Source of the DNA: Diaporthe sp. PMI_573 | Taxonomy: Eukaryota > Ascomycota > Sordariomycetes > Diaporthales > Diaporthaceae | Direction of reading: 5' to 3' | Assembly (NCBI GenBank): GCA_021399435.1 | Contig: JAJTUP010000018.1 | Coordinates: 434,001-498,000 of the forward strand | DNA length: 64,000 nt | Shown: positions 33,047-47,009 of the stretch, piece by piece | Numbering within the stretch: position 1 is the stretch's first letter | Layout: the number at the start of each line of letters is the position of its first letter | Made by a program: the position numbers and the translations under genes | Notes under the pieces: generated by a model | Databases searched by the model: none | What the model was told of the DNA's origin: nothing | Seen by the model: only the letters and a program-made list of their open reading frames with translations

Positions 33047-35303
33047 CATCCGCGATCGGCCTCTCACGCGCCTTGCTGACTGACATGCAACATCCAACGT
33101 GTGCGTCCGTCCCATGTTTGCTTACAGTCCAGACCGCCCAGCCACAAACAAAAGACACAGCCGAGACCGAGGGGGCCCAGTAGAGAACACACACAACCCA
33201 GGAGATGCCGTCAACGTTACACGACCTACCTCCACGCACCATGCACCATGCACACGCAGGGGGGAAGGACATTAAAAAAAAAAGGAAAAAGACGGAATAG
33301 GGCGGGAAGAATACAACATACCTCGGTAACCCCGCGCCTCCTGCTGCTTTGCTGCGCGCTGCCGCCGCCAACTGCACCCTGTCAACCCAACCCAACCCAG
33401 CCACACGACATCTCTGCCGCAGTACATACATACATAGTTAGATCAACTGAGACGGACGGGCCGGGGAGGCGGGCGGGCGGGCGCGGCAGCACCGCCGCCG
33501 CCGCCGTCACACGCGGATAATCACGGCTGCATCGATGTCTTTGTGCTTCATTACACACACACACTTTCCCATAATACACGCACGCGCACGCGCACACGCA
33601 CAAATGCACGCGCGGCAAAAGCATAGAATCAAAAGCAAGCCCCCCTGCCCCGTACCGTACCCCGGCGCTTCTAAACTTTGCTTCTTTCACACGTGCCGCG
33701 GAACGGTAAGGCTAGGTAAGGCCGGCCAGGACGGACCCATCATACCCTCATTTGGGAGGGACTTATAGTCGTCACCAAGACATTAATACAGGCTAGATAG
33801 GTAAAGTAGGCCGGCCAGAAAAATGGCCAACATCCCGCTTCATATGGGTTGGTTAGGTAGCTTAGCTCCAGAGTCATCATCATCAATCACCAAGACATTA
33901 ATACGGGTAAATATAATATCAAAATTCCATTGACCACTATGTAAAGAATACGAGGAGAGTGACCGAAACAAGGGTGGGGGACCATGAAAAGAACAATCCC
34001 CGACCATCCTTGACAACAACAGTGAATATATCCTCAGGGTATCAATCCCGCCCGTCCCCCAGTCGATGAAAGGTCCGTCCCGCTCTCAGGAAGTCGCCCG
34101 CCACACTATATCAGATCGAGGTCCCAAGACCGGATGGAGAGGCTGAAGAAAGACAAAAAATAAATGAATCCCGAGAGTAGTATAGACAATCAACCACCTC
34201 CCCCCTCCTCCATCCAGCTGCTTTGCCGATGGAGCATCTCAAAAGGCCCCCCAAAAGATATGGCCCAGTTGTTGAGGCACTGGACCACCCACCCTCCCAC
34301 CCTCCCCCAACCCCCTGCTTGGAAAAATGGACGAAACAAAATGGTGCAATCTAGCCTCCCCAATGCCCTTTCCAACAACGGGGACATCGTGCAGAACTCG
34401 CCCGCAACGTTTCTTGTCCCCGTGTCCCGTCCACATGTCCAAGAAAATATGCCCCCGCGGCCTCTACAGAAAGGGGGCCTCCAATGATGATGCAAAAGCC
34501 TTCCGTCATTCAAAGATGGTGGGGTATCATAGAAGCAGAAGTACTTCCCGTTCCCCCATGGCCCGCCGTGTCACATTAACCTCCCCTCCCCTGCCCTCCC
34601 CACATCCCCCCTCCTCATTTGGGGAGGGAGAATGCATGGCACCGGCCCTCGCCCTTGCTCCTCAAATCACGTCGAAAATGGGTGGCGGGGAGAAAAGTGT
34701 TGATTGATCAAGTAGAATTCCAAGGCAGGTCTTATCTAGTTCGGATCGGGTAGAGTGTTGCTTGTCACCGTGGCTAGTAAGTAGCTGGAGCGGAGGCGTA
34801 ACTGGAAGCAGAGGTCGAGTCGGAAGCATGCGGCGGATGGGATTGTCGATGAAGACATAAGGAGATTGTCAGGTAGCGGAGAGCGAGAGGATAAATAAAG
34901 ACACGCCGAGAGTGGCCAAAGCACAAGACTGAAATAAATTGCAACGCTGGTAAACATGTCCAAAAAGTAAATAAAGCAGATATCCACAGCGCCAAACTAA
35001 TTCAAAACCGCCGACCTGGTATCACTGTTTCGTCAAGACCGCCCAGAAAGGAAACACAAAGAAACACTGATGGTGAGCGAGTGTGATGCTTTGTCGTATC
35101 CAGGGAGTAATGCAAGCCTCTCCCAATGCAAGTGTAAGGTTGTCGTGACTGTCGTTGTAGTATTCGGGAAAATGTGTCGTCAAGTCATGAGCAGGGCATG
35201 ATATGTGGTGCCGAGACGTCATTTCGGCGCAATATCGACATCGTGAAAACAGAATTGACACACGGGTGTGTCATCAGTGTTGTTCAGGACAATCGCCATC
35301 GTC

Positions 35304-37474
35304 CTAGCATGCCGTTGCAGTAGATGAAGACTCGCTTGTGGCCACCGCAACGAGAGCCTCCAGCCTCCTCAGTTCAGGGTTCGTCGCCTGGGCGGGGTAC
35401 TGAGGCGGCTGCTGTTCCCGGGCAGGGAAGCCAGAGAAGGCGTGCAGGTTGGGGTGCGCAATGCGGTCGACATGCGGTCGTCCCTCCAGAACTCTGTCTT
35501 CGTGGACGGTGACCGGCCCATTGTACCAGCCATGGCGCTTAGCATCTCGGTTGGTTGAGATCAAAGGGGCCGACATGGTGTGCTGATGACCCCGCGGGGG
35601 ACCCACAGCAGACGGAGCAGGCGGTGGGTGCACAACCCGTGGCTGAGTCTCGAAACGTACAGTAGGTTGGTATGTTCGAGGGGCCTCAGCCTGAGATTGC
35701 ATGGCCTGCTGGACCTCGTTCGCCCAGGCGCCGGCTCCGTCTCGCGGAGGGGTCGTGTTATTGATCTCGAGACGGTTCAGCCCACGGTGAAGACCCATCT
35801 CCCACTGTGGCAGGCCTTGTCTCTCGGTCGAGATGTTGGCAGACGGCAGCAGGGTCGGCGGGTGCGTGCCCTCGGAATCGACCATCATGGGGGAAGGAGC
35901 CCTCCTCGCAGGCGAGGATGGTCGACGCGGGATGGGATCGAAGGACTCGATTCCGGGCAGGCGGATGTTCTGCTGTTGGAGGCCCTTGTTGACGACAGAA
36001 GGGAGTGGCTCAGGAGGAGGGTCAAGCTGTGACGACGTGATGACCTGGCTGAGTCGGCTCCCCGGGTTGGTGAAGTTGCTGCTCTCCGGGTGCCAGGTCC
36101 TCCTGCGCAAATCATCAGCAACGCTGTTGATCGAGTCGCGACGCGACCACCCAGAGGTCGAGGTGGTGGGTGAGCCAAGCAAGCTGGCGCCCGGGGAACC
36201 AAGCGCGCCGGGGTTCGAGGCGTTCTGAGAGCCAGGCCCAAAGAGAGGCCGGCCGAGATTTCCAGACCCGTGGGGAGACTGGAAGGGGTTCACGCCCAGA
36301 GGCACACTAAGCCGCCGCTCGTGGGGGGTGCGAGATCCAGATGGGTACATAGCATTGCTGCGAGAGTACGAGGTGGCAGGTGAGCCAACGACGGAGCCCC
36401 ATCTCGGGCTGTTCTGGCCCGTGGAGAAGGTTGCCGAGGTCGGGGTGCCAGAGTCACTCGGCGACGGCTGTCGGAAGGGGAAATGGCTAGAGCCAGCGCT
36501 GCGGTATGAGTCGATGGAGTTCATGGAGAGCCGTTGGGCCTGAGGATCCCCCGCCATGACGAGAGGAGGCGGCCGCCTTCGGGCAGCCTCCCCCGAGCTG
36601 AAATTCGAGCCGATGGAGCTGATGCTGTTGATACTGGATGTCGAGAGTGATTTGGAATGACCCCGAGCCGGTGCGCCTATGCTCCCAGCCGTCGAGGACC
36701 TGGCTCTCCCGGCGCCTTGACGCACCCGGTCAGTCCGAATCTGTCTCTGGAACCTCGTGCCGGTCGCGGCCAGCGAGTCCATGGGGATGTCCTCATTCAC
36801 GTGTACGGTCTGGGCGTGCTGTCGCAGATTGTCCAGGCGGGAGAAACGCCTGGAGCAATGACATTGGAATGGGCGTTCACCAGTGTGTTTTCTGATTTGG
36901 AGTGTTAGCAATCGCCATGCACCAGAAGGGTTACTCGTTGCACACGGGATCAATCTTACCGGATGTGTCTGGCCAAGTGTTCGCTTCTCGTAAAACTCAG
37001 GTTACATGGAGGGTAGTCTGTGCAGTAGAAGCGCTGTGATTTCTTCTTCTTGCTTGACCGGGTGCCGTCAGCGTTCACGCTGTCATCGTCATCCGACTCG
37101 GCGTCTTCATCGCCACCCGGCGTGCCCTTATCTTCGGAGTCGTCGAGGTCCATCTCCGCAGAGTCCCGTGACCTCTTTGGATTGTGCGAAGTCTCCCTGG
37201 ATGATCGCTTGCTCTCGGTGGCATCCTCGGGCACCTGGATGCCCTCGGGGAATGGCGATGAAGGGAGTGGTTTTTGTTGGGCCATCACGCCGGCACCAAA
37301 GGTGGCTCTCGTTGGGGTCGTCGCATCGTCCATGGCGGTCTGTTTCGGTGGCGGCAAATGCGGGGCTGTGCTGGGTCGGGGCGTCGTGGGAGACGTCACT
37401 TTGAATTCCGCCTCGGCCATGTCGGGAGGCGGTGGTGGTTGTGATGAGTTGACGGAGCGAAAAGTCGCCGCCAT
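35304..37474 (-). CDS. C2H2 zinc-finger transcription factor
   Basis: Two exons (37474-36960 and 36891-35304) with a 68-bp intron give 700 aa. Two fingers lie at about residues 150-202. Finger 1 is C-x5-C-x12-H-x3-H, ending in [12 protein letters not shown], and is interrupted by the intron between R and K. The linker is TGERPFQ. Finger 2 has C-x1-C followed by x12-H-x4-H ([13 protein letters not shown]). The helix residues RSEH/RLDN resemble fingers that read GC-rich, stress-element-like sites, but the target is unknown. The N-terminus is Pro/Thr/Ser-rich, with an acidic run ([20 protein letters not shown]) and a Lys-rich patch just before the fingers that could be a nuclear signal. The C-terminal 480 residues are Ser/Pro-rich and disordered. 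No specific orthologue is claimed. Confidence 0.9.
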
Positions 37475-40400
37475 CTTTGTAGTCGTTGAGGAGAGGAGGG
37501 GGGGTGTGGTTGGAAGGGGTGCAGCTGAGGGGAGTCGAAGGGAGAATCGAAGGATCCCAAGGGAGGATAAAGCGGCGCTTAAGAAACCAGTAGCCTATGG
37601 TGAGGCTGAGTTGGAACGACGCCAACAGTCGGTGCGTCCTGGTCCAGCAGGGAAGGGGAGGACAGGGGTGAATGCGGGGCCCTGCGGCGGGATGATGTTT
37701 GAGACTGATTGTTAAGCCTAGTGCCTAGACGGAAATCTGACTAGAGAAGAGGAGAGGCAGGGAGGCCGGGAAGAGTTAGGGACAGGGTGAGAAGAGCAAG
37801 ACAGCGCCCAAGGATTATTGATGTTGATGTTTCATTCGAACAGAGCTGTCAACCTGGGGGACGGTGTGATTTTTTTTGCCCTTTTTTTTTCTGTGACGAT
37901 GGATTGCCCTGTTTGAGAGGAAGCGAGAGAGGGGGTGACAGGAAGCGGATCCCGTGCACGCTCACGGCGCGCTTCAAAACAAAAAAATGGCGATCGAGGT
38001 CCACAACGCCGCTGCCCCTGTTGCTGACGATGCGGTCTTCGGATTGCCCAAGTGGGGAGCGGAATCAGGATGCGCTGAGGCCGGTAAGCTCGACGACACA
38101 GCAGACCGCATGTGCATGCCACTGAGGAGGGAGAGAGGTGAAGGAGAAGAGCTGCCGTCAGATGTGGAAGGCGACGTTGTCCCCTGGCTGGATAATGGTG
38201 GTGGTGGTGGCCGGAGAGGTGGAGTTGGTGGTATTTCGGAGCCGAGAATAATACAATGGCGAGCAGAGGGAGGGCTGCGGCGCCGGTGACAGGGCAGGGC
38301 AGGGCAGGGCAGGGCAGGGTCGAGAAGGCCAAAAAAAAAGGCGACGGAGTGGATTGATGAGAAAGAGGAACTGACGTTGCGCAGTCCGGATTGGGGCAAG
38401 GAGGAGCAGAAAAGGTGGCAGGGGAACCGACCCTGTGGCAATGTTGCACCGACCAAAGCCGCCAGTTCCCTGCATGAAAATCCCCTAGGCTTAGAGGAAG
38501 CTTGCTGGTGCCGGTCCAGGGCCAGCGAGTGATGGAACGTCCCAGGTCCGACCCCTGACGCCGGCTTGTCAGTCCAGTACCTAGGTAGCCAGCCAGCCTG
38601 TCCCAGGCTACACAGTACATGTACAAGTAAGTACCTCCGCTGTCTGGCCTGGCCTGGCCCGTCAGCCTTTCGGGTTCTGCTGCACCAAGGATAGAAGCCC
38701 CGGCTGAGCAGAGGAGGACGGCGAGCCTGTTTCGTCCGGCCGCTGCAGTTCGAAGGCTGCTGCGTGTTGTGTCGCTTCTTTCTTTTCTCTGCAGAAGCGG
38801 ATGCAGCCTCTGGCGCTCTCTCTCCACTTCGGCTCAGGTACTAATGTGTGGGCGCTGTCCCGGCCGGCCAACCATGGCGGGCTTGCAGCGAGAGAAAGGA
38901 AAGCAACGGAACAAGCCCCCCCCTGTGGGTTTCCAGGCTAGCTAGCGATCCCCGGCCAGGCACAGGAGAGCCAATGCAGGTTTACAATGGGTACCCGGTG
39001 TTTCCCACAGCTCCAATGGTGAGTTGTACACACAGAGCGGGTGGAGGCCATGCCACCTAGAAGGCTGGCTGCGACGGAAACACCGAAATACAATGGCTAG
39101 CAGACAGTCGTGATAATTGCACTCGGCTTAGTCTACCGGGGCAGAAGAGGAGTGCAGGGTGATGCCGTTGTCTGCTGTGACCCGGCTCGACGCGGACAAG
39201 AGGAGACAGGTGAGACCCCATACTTGTCGCGAGCTACATTACAACTACATGGTTCGTACTGTATATGGCTGTTGCTCTGCCGTCAGTGAAAGCATGCCCG
39301 CGCTGGGGTTTGCACGAGTGAGGGGAAACCGTCACGGCCATCTCGGCCTTGCCTCCTGGTGGTGCATGGACGATGATGGATGTGGGTGACGAGCAGGAAT
39401 CGTGATTGCACTGCGGGACGCTGGTGAGCAGCGGGCAACGTAGCCTGAGGTCGAGCGAGGCGCTGCTGCGAGCTTCGGGGTCTTCTTGCCAGCGAAGCGA
39501 GATAAGGTTGACGAGGCGATGGCGGAGGTGTATCACAGCGCCACGGCAGTCACTAGTAGTGTGCTGTGTAGTGAGATTGTGCCTGGGGCAGAGCAGGCAG
39601 AGCAGGTATGCCGGTCGTCTGATTCGTGATTCGTGATTCGTGATCCTTGGTCCGGCATGGATATACCATCAGTCTGTGGTAGAGATGCGGAGGTTGGGCG
39701 GTGCAGCACAAGGCGATTGCCGGGATGCGACGGCGGCAGGTCGGGTTGGATTCTTGAGGAGGGCTGGTCGGCGAGGTCCAGGCCTGGGCGACGGCAAGAG
39801 ACGTGCTGGGCGGGAGTGGACGCACGACGCACGTTCTAAGGGGTGCCCCTCGCATTGGCGCAGGAGATGGCTGCTTGAGCGAGGGAGGCAAGGCAAGGCA
39901 GGCTGCGGGAGGTGGGACGAACTGGCTGGGCGAGCAGCTCCCGGGCCTGAACGACGAGGAGTAGCCAGGACGCAGGAACGCCGCTGGTGGCTATGGATCA
40001 TGTTGTGTGCCTGAGTCTTCTTGCTTGTCTCGTCAATGGGTTGTGCCTGTCTGCCCTGTCCGGTGCGTCCGTCCATGGCCCAATGCCAGTTCCCGGTGGC
40101 TCTTATGCAGTACTGTTCCTAGTCCAGGTGGCTGCAGGCGGTTCCGGAGTGGGTCGAGCTGACGGACATGACATGATATCGATGTCGGTGTCGGTGTCGG
40201 TGTCGACGGGTAGTGACAACTCCTCCTAAGCTCAAAGACAAAGGTGTCTGTACAATCAACACGAGTTGTCTGTGCTCGTCTGTCGTGGGTCGGCAGAAGA
40301 CGGCGTGACGAGCGAGCAAAGCGTATGTCGTGTGCGCGTGCGTGCGTGCGCAGGTGAGTACTCTGGGTGACGATGCATCGGAATGGGCGGTCGCTGGCAA

Positions 40401-43400
40401 TAGGACGGGCCCAACCTCCGCAGATGATGGCTCGTACGGGGTCCAACCTTGGACGAGGGGTGGAGGTGTCGGCGCTGTGGGCCAGCAGGAGAAGCGCACA
40501 GCACAGACGTTGGTGTGCCTCGACTACTCTGGACTCGGTTGTCCACCCCTTGAGCCATCTCCAAGGAGTGAGGGGCCGACCTGATAGCTCGTGTGCATCA
40601 TCATGATGGGGGTTCCCTTTGTTCGCGAATAATAGGATGGGTTGGAAGACTGGCGTCTTGTCCGTTTGTCTGTGGCGGGGCGTCGGACTGGTGGTGGTGG
40701 GGGTTAGTGGGAGATGGTGGGAAATGGTGCTTAGGTTGCTCAAGAAAGGCTGGCTGAGGTTGGGCTTGTGGGGTTGGCTGGAGATGGACTGGCGGATGGT
40801 TGGATGACTGGTCTCAAGGCGGCTGTTCGGCTTACGTGCTGCCAGTTGGTGACGACGAGGATGGATGGACCTGGCAGGAGGGCGGTAGGGCAAGAGGGCA
40901 AGAGAGGGGAAACAGACAACGGAATTACTAGTGTACAGTACAACGGAGGAGACAAGCAAAGAAGCTCTCGAGGGGAGATGGATCAACCCTGAAGCAGACG
41001 ACGATATCGCTGCCTCTAAGTTTCTTTGTGGTGGGGGGCAGGTGGCAGCTTGACAACAAAGGAGGGGTCGGAATTGGGAACTGGCTGGGAACTGGCTGGA
41101 AATGTGGCAGGGACGAGGTACGGGGTACTTGGGTACATCTGTGCCTACCTAAAACCTACCCAGGTTGGTAGCCACGACAGACACATGGCAGGTGCTGGAG
41201 GGCAGTTGTCCTTGTTGTCCTTCTCGTCAGTATGGCATGTATGCATTGTATTGTATTGTCCAAACATTTATTCTGATTGATTCTGACTGGCTGCATCAGT
41301 ATCATCTTCTACCAGGTGTTGCCTGTTTCCAGATGCAGGTACTCGGTGCGCACCCGTAACCGCATCCGAGTACTTGACAAGGGTGGGTGAGTGCACAGAC
41401 GGGGCGGAACGAGGGGGAAAGGAAACATGTTGATGATCTGCCTTCCAATTTTGCTTTTGGCGGGGCTGGACGGGCAGACGGGAAGGCACAGGCAGGGGGG
41501 GAAACGCTAGATACCTGGGTACCTAGGCAGGTAGGTAAGTGCCAGGGCCGGGCAGGGACTGGGTTGGCAGGGGAGAGAAAGTAAAGCCCATTAAAGCCCC
41601 TGTCTGCTAGATGGGCAGATAGGCAGGTACACCTACACCAGGCACGGTGGCACTTTAGACAGACGGTATTTCAGAGAAAGTACGGGTAAATGCCCTTGCC
41701 CTGGAGCCAGAAATAAGGTATGGTCTGTGCTCCGCGTCGGGCCAGTTGGGAACTGCACTGCACTGCACTTAATATGGAACGTGTACAGTACAGTACTAGG
41801 AAACCTCCTGCCTGCGTGTACCCTCCCGGTCTGCCTGTGCCTGTGCCTGTGCCTGTGCCTGCCGTAGTTGTAGAGTACATGTACCTTCCTTCCAAGGTTG
41901 ACTGGTTGGTTGCCTGTCTGCCTGCCCTCCCTTGATCGTACTGCAGTAAGTACTACAGTACTACAGCATGTAGCTTCCTCCCGTCTCTTCCCGGCAGACT
42001 CGACCGTCATACTCGACCGTCATATTGAACTCATTCGAGTCATGAAGCATCGTGGCCGTCAACCGAGTCACATCTTGATGCTTTCGCTCTCAATCTCGCA
42101 CCCACACACATGCGCACACATGCACATGCATCCCCTCTTCTTGAACTCTCTACCGGATTGAACCGAACGTCATCCTCTTCCTGTGCTCTGTGTGCAGCTC
42201 TGTGTCCTTCTACAGCACGTACATGCATCATCATCTGCTTGTCGTGTCAGCTCAACCGCCAACCATCAACTGGTGCCAGTCCATCTTCCATCCCTTTTAG
42301 CTTTGGCTTCTGACGCGCGTCCTGCTCCTCCGCCATACCAGACCGTCAGACCGTCTTGTCGCAGGCACATAGCCAAGTCATGCTGGAGCAGGGACATGCC
42401 TCCACAGTTTGCCCATACTCAGTTTGACCCCACTCATCAAGGCTTCTTCTTCCTTCAATCCAAGACAATCGTGGTCCAATTTTATCAACAGGAAACTCAA
42501 ATCATCACCGATAGGGCCGGCCACTGCTGAAACACCCTTAGCAGCTCCACTGCTTACAACCTTCGCCTGACGTCCTTTGTCTTCGTCTTGTCTTGCCTTG
42601 CCTTTGCTTGGCTTGGCTTGTATTCCGTTCCTTGCCCTGCCTCAGAATAAATCTGTCTAGTAATGTACATGATGAGGTTGGCATTCTAGCGCTAACTATA
42701 ACAGATAACAGACCGCACTTGATCGTCGCCATCTGACATTGTTGCCACTAAATTGCGTCAAGGCTTAAGCTGGTGCCAGGGCGCCGGGCCACAAGGATCG
42801 ACATGTTCTCCAACTCACACTGCGCCTTGTTCAAGCATGCAAGATGGTTCTGCCATCCTGTTCCCCGGAGGACAACGTAACGGATTCTTTGTGAACGCCT
42901 GTATCTTTTCTACGGTAGCCCCAAGAGTGTTGGCTCTGCATCTCCAATCAATATCTCGTGCCCTGCCGATCGCCGGAATCTGTTGCAAGAAAGTCCATTT
43001 GCCATCGGACAAGACGCCGTGCTGCGTTCACATGTTTCCAACCTCAACTACCGTGTGATTGCAATCTGGTCCTCACCAATCGGGTCCTCACCAATCGCCG
43101 GCTCAATTCTCGTACCGAGCACCGGCCGAGCAGTCCATCCGCCACGATAGCATGAGATGCGATTCAGCTTCTAGCAGTACCAATCCTACGGTACGACGTG
43201 GACAATCAATCATCTGCCTGCCACTTGCTTACTACCACACGAAGTGCCGCTGCATGGACACAAGCACGGCCCTGCCCACTCTCCACCAGATATGGTCCTG
43301 CCCTCCTGACTTGCACCAAGTGTGCAGTGTGCAGCGTGCAGATTGCAGTGTACAGTACAATCCAACGGCGGCCCAGGCTGCCTGCGCCAATCGACATCGA

Positions 43401-43700
43401 CAGCACGCCCCCAGAGTCAAGACGAAGACAATGCGACAAAGTGGGCGCTGCCCAACCATCCAGTCGCCTGACCTCTTTCTCGACCCACACAATGTCACCC
43501 TCCACTCACTCACTCACTCACCCACACACCCACACACACACACATCTCGCCAGGCTACCCACAGAAACCCGACATCAGAGTTTCTTAGTCGGGCCTGTGC
43601 CTTGCATCATGCAGGACGACCAGGGGCCCGGCTGAACTCGCCATCTTCCTGGCCTGTGACCGCCGGCGCGCCCAGAAACCTAGATGGCTTGACAACATAG
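37475..43700. other. Gene-poor 5' region of the C2H2 gene, part 1
   Basis: Immediately upstream of the C2H2 start, the minus strand is pyrimidine-rich with many short repeats over several kilobases, as in long fungal promoters and leaders. Open frames of up to 331 codons on the minus strand are Pro/Ser/Leu or His runs with no domain and no plausible start. Tandem motifs include GGGCA units (38290-38320), GATTCGT units (39621-39644) and GTGCCT units (41831-41863). Transcribed leader exons are possible but cannot be shown. Confidence 0.4.
38290..38320. repeat. 5-bp minisatellite (GGGCA)
   Basis: Six contiguous GGGCA-type units. Confidence 0.9.
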
Positions 43701-46700
43701 ATTGGATGGTTACTTCCTCAGATCCAGGGCTCGACTGCCGATGCTGTTCCTGAGTTTGGCCCCTGGACACCGCCGCTCTTCCGATTTTGGTCTTACGCCC
43801 CGTCCTCCCGGCCTTGGGATGACTTCGCCCGGGCACGTCCACCGCCGGTAGCCCAGCGCGCTGAGTACTACACTATTTACAGGTACATTTCGCCATGTCT
43901 CATTCGTGTTCAAGCTGGCGCGCCGCAGTGTCCACCCGATGGCTTCTTCCCGGTGCCGAAGGTTCGGCTCCGTTCTCAACGCTTTGTCTAACCCAGCGAC
44001 GGTCTTTGTTCAGGCACACAATCGCAATGTCTAGCCTTGGGTCATTACCTAATTGGCTCACTCCGTGTGCTCTGCTAGGACCACATCTACAGAAGCGGCT
44101 AGCCTATGAATCGTACTCGTTGGGCATCCTTTGTACGGTAGCCCTACACCATCATTTGCCCGTGGATGATGTGACTGCGAGTGGCGAAGGGCCACCTGAG
44201 GAACGCCTCCACATCCCTAGCCGGTGGCAGGAATCTGATTTGACTCTCGTCGCCCAGCTGAGCGGGAGACGATGCCAGGTAATGTCCGCGGTGCATTGTG
44301 CTTTGGAGATACATCAGGTCGTTTCACTCCATTCGACCGAAGCCCACTGTCCTCGCCAGGGCTCCACCGCTGCAAACCTTCACCCTCCGCGGGTTCGCGC
44401 GCAACTTTAAACCCTCTGACCTGCGGCGGCCATAAGTGCACAAGCGGGACTGCTTGTATTCTCTTGAGCAACGCCAACCGATCTGGCTCTGAAGCGAGAG
44501 AAGTCAAGTCAGACCGCCAGTTGTCAGTCTCTTCTACTCGGGCCGAACTGCTCAGGCTCGTCGAACTCGAGCAGCACTCACGTGAGCCAGCCGTGCAGTC
44601 GCAGACCTCTGCAGCGGTCGCAATGTTGTACCGGCGCCAGAAGGTGCTACTAGGAGACGCAGTGCGTCTTACGGTCAGCTCAAACCCGGAGTTTTGCCTT
44701 CCGCGAGTTCCGATGTCGTAGCTTATTAGGCGCGGTCTCTGCACGAATCTTACCAAATGTTACGCGATGGTCTGCCAGCGTAACTGTGCGTGCAGGAGAA
44801 GCTCCAACTCTGCTATATTTGCCCTCCCCGGCCTCGCTCAGGACTCGAACCTAATACCCGCGAGACCGAGGCATACCGCCTCGAAGTAATATCGGCCGCA
44901 GCGCGCGGCATATCTGAAATTCATCCCCAGCCTAACCTCCGATCGCACCACGTACCGACAATTCTGTCGTTCCCCGAGACTTTAGCCTCCCCCATTGCGC
45001 GCTGCGTCTGAAGTCGCGGCCTTTCGTGCGGCCCAGATCGAGAACCAGGCTGCGCTCTGCGGACGGATCTAGGCATTAAACCGATTCTCGGTTTGCGGGT
45101 CCGAGCTCCCCTGACCTGCCCGAAAACCAAGCCCCAGACCCCAGGCCGCAGCTCCATGCCCCTTGGCCGCCGGGCCCCAGCAGCCTGGGACCGAGTTCGA
45201 ATGACAGGCGCCTCTATTGGCCATGGGTGCAATAATAAGGTGGACGACCTCGATTTCTGGCCAGTCACACAGGCTGCGGGTGGTGCCTAGTCGCGGTGAC
45301 GAGATTCGTCACGCCGGGTGGCATGCGCATCCCAGGTTGCTGATGCATGGCCTTAATTAAGCTGGGCCCATTTATCTGTATCTGCACGCAGCAAGTGCCC
45401 AGGCGGACAGGCAGTGTCTCTGTCGCGTCATGGCGGCCAGAGCACCTCTTTCCTTTTTCTTCTGGTCCACGTTTCTGCACTAAGGCCCGGCCTCTGCAAA
45501 CAATTCAGCCTTCTGAGCTGCAAGAGGTCAAGCCCGAGACCCTTGCATTGATCCCCTAACCACCTCCGCCGGGCCTATCCTCGCTCGGCCCGGCTCTGCC
45601 TCTGAGCTGGCTGGAGCTTGCCGAGCCCCCCAGGCAGTAAGGCCGGTCTGGTATAAGTGCCGCACCATTAGTCCAGCCTCCCGCACCCCGACCCCGTCGC
45701 ATATCCCGTCTTTTTGGGACGTGCCAAAATATTCACCGCTCTTTTGGACCCTTTTTGCCACGCAAGCCGCTGACACCTGTAGCTCATCTGCTACGAGTTG
45801 TTTTCTGTGAGGACGGCGGCCGGATATGCGGGCGGGCGGGCGGGCGAGAGCGGGCGGACAATCTCTCGCGCTTATTTTGCTCTCTTGTCATTCATTGACC
45901 GCACTCACTTAGTTAATCAGTGGCTTTTTGGTGTCATTGTTAGCTGCATCTGACAACGTGCGGGCGGAGACCGTCCAGAGATATGCAAGACATTTTGAGC
46001 GCCTGACCTGCCCCATCCTGCAGTCTCCTGCAGTAGGGGCCCCTCAGAACCCAAGGCAAGGCTAGTTAGTATCTAGCCCTAACTGCGGTCATTGGAGCCG
46101 TCATGTCGGACGAGACCCCGGATCGTCGGCTTTGTTTTGTTCGGCTTTCTTTTCGACCCCCCAGCAAAAAGCAGCAACAAAAGTCAGGCTCCAGTCGATG
46201 TTCCGTAGTGTGCAGGGCCCGGCCCAGGCCAGGTCCAGGGTCCAGGCACGCCGTGCATGGCGGCGTAGTCACGGGGATTGGAGGGGATTGGGTGGGGTGT
46301 TGGATTGGTTGTATCAGGTCCCCGATGGTGGTGGTCAGATTGGAGGGGACGCGTGAAGGAAGCAAGAGATGTGGCGTCCTTCCCTTTTCCCGTCCCTTCC
46401 CTCAGGAACGTGGAGTCTCTCGATTTGTCCGCTTGCTTGTGCTTACGTTTCTGTCTTTGTTTGTTTGATCGGCTTCTGGGCTGCTGGGGCCGAAACCAAA
46501 ACCACACCCCAGGTCAGCGGCTTTGGGAGGAGGATGAGCGGTGCAAGGAGTGCAAGTAGTGCAAGTAGAACGGACGTCAGATGTCAGTCAGTCAGTCAGT
46601 CAGACGCGAGGCCGGAGGGGCTGCTGGACGGGGCGGGGGAAGGGGGGTCCTGCGTCCGAATTCCGGGGGGCTTGTCATGCCGTGTTCGCTTGATGCCGTG

Positions 46701-46838
46701 TCGGTTTTTTCGGGGGAGTCGGACGTTTTTTCCTTCACCCCCCTCCCCACCCCTCTGTCTTACTTGCACATGCGTCCTGGTGCGACGGTGCCGCGTGCTG
46801 CGTGCTGCGTGCTGCGTGCTGCGTGCTGCGTGCTGCGG

Positions 46839-46883
<45 letters not shown>

Positions 46884-46972
46884 CTTGGCTCGGCCCTACT
46901 GCTGCTCGGCCCGGGGGAGCCCGGGGTGGCTGTCTGCATGGTTGGTTGGTTGGTTGGTTGGTTAGATGGTGT

Positions 46973-47009
<37 letters not shown>

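Larger units (their letters stand above)
31051..35303. other. 4.2-kb simple-sequence-rich intergenic region
   Basis: The stretch is full of short tandem repeats: AGCCC units near 31808-31826, ACTCTCCC units near 32097-32118, and CA and CTG runs. The long frames here (up to 288 codons) encode repetitive Cys/Val or His/Thr runs, overlap antisense frames and have no domain. They are rejected as genes. The left edge is the promoter of the small Gly-rich protein gene. The right edge is the 3' flank of the C2H2 gene. Confidence 0.5.

Noticed and set aside
32565..33431. 288-codon minus frame rich in Cys, Val and Trp
   Set aside because: It is driven by CA and GCT microsatellites, with runs of repeated residues and no domain or homology-like pattern.
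37832..38827. 331-codon minus frame upstream of the C2H2 gene
   Set aside because: Low-complexity Pro/Leu/His content encoded by pyrimidine-rich DNA. It is better explained as leader or promoter.
40033..40986. 317-codon minus frame
   Set aside because: Ser/Thr/Pro/His runs from CT-rich sequence, with no recognisable domain and no splice or start support.
44217..44756. Overlapping frames of 149 (+) and 179 (-) codons
   Set aside because: The two overlap antisense with similar quality, neither has motifs, and composition alone explains the openness.
44790..44930. tRNA-like 3' half on the minus strand, with a perfect B-box (GGTTCGAGTCC) and a pairing T-arm
   Set aside because: A 5-bp stem with a 7-nt loop can be drawn upstream, but the loop lacks T at position 33, the D-arm lacks its GG, and the acceptor pairing has a mismatch. 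At best it is a tRNA relic.
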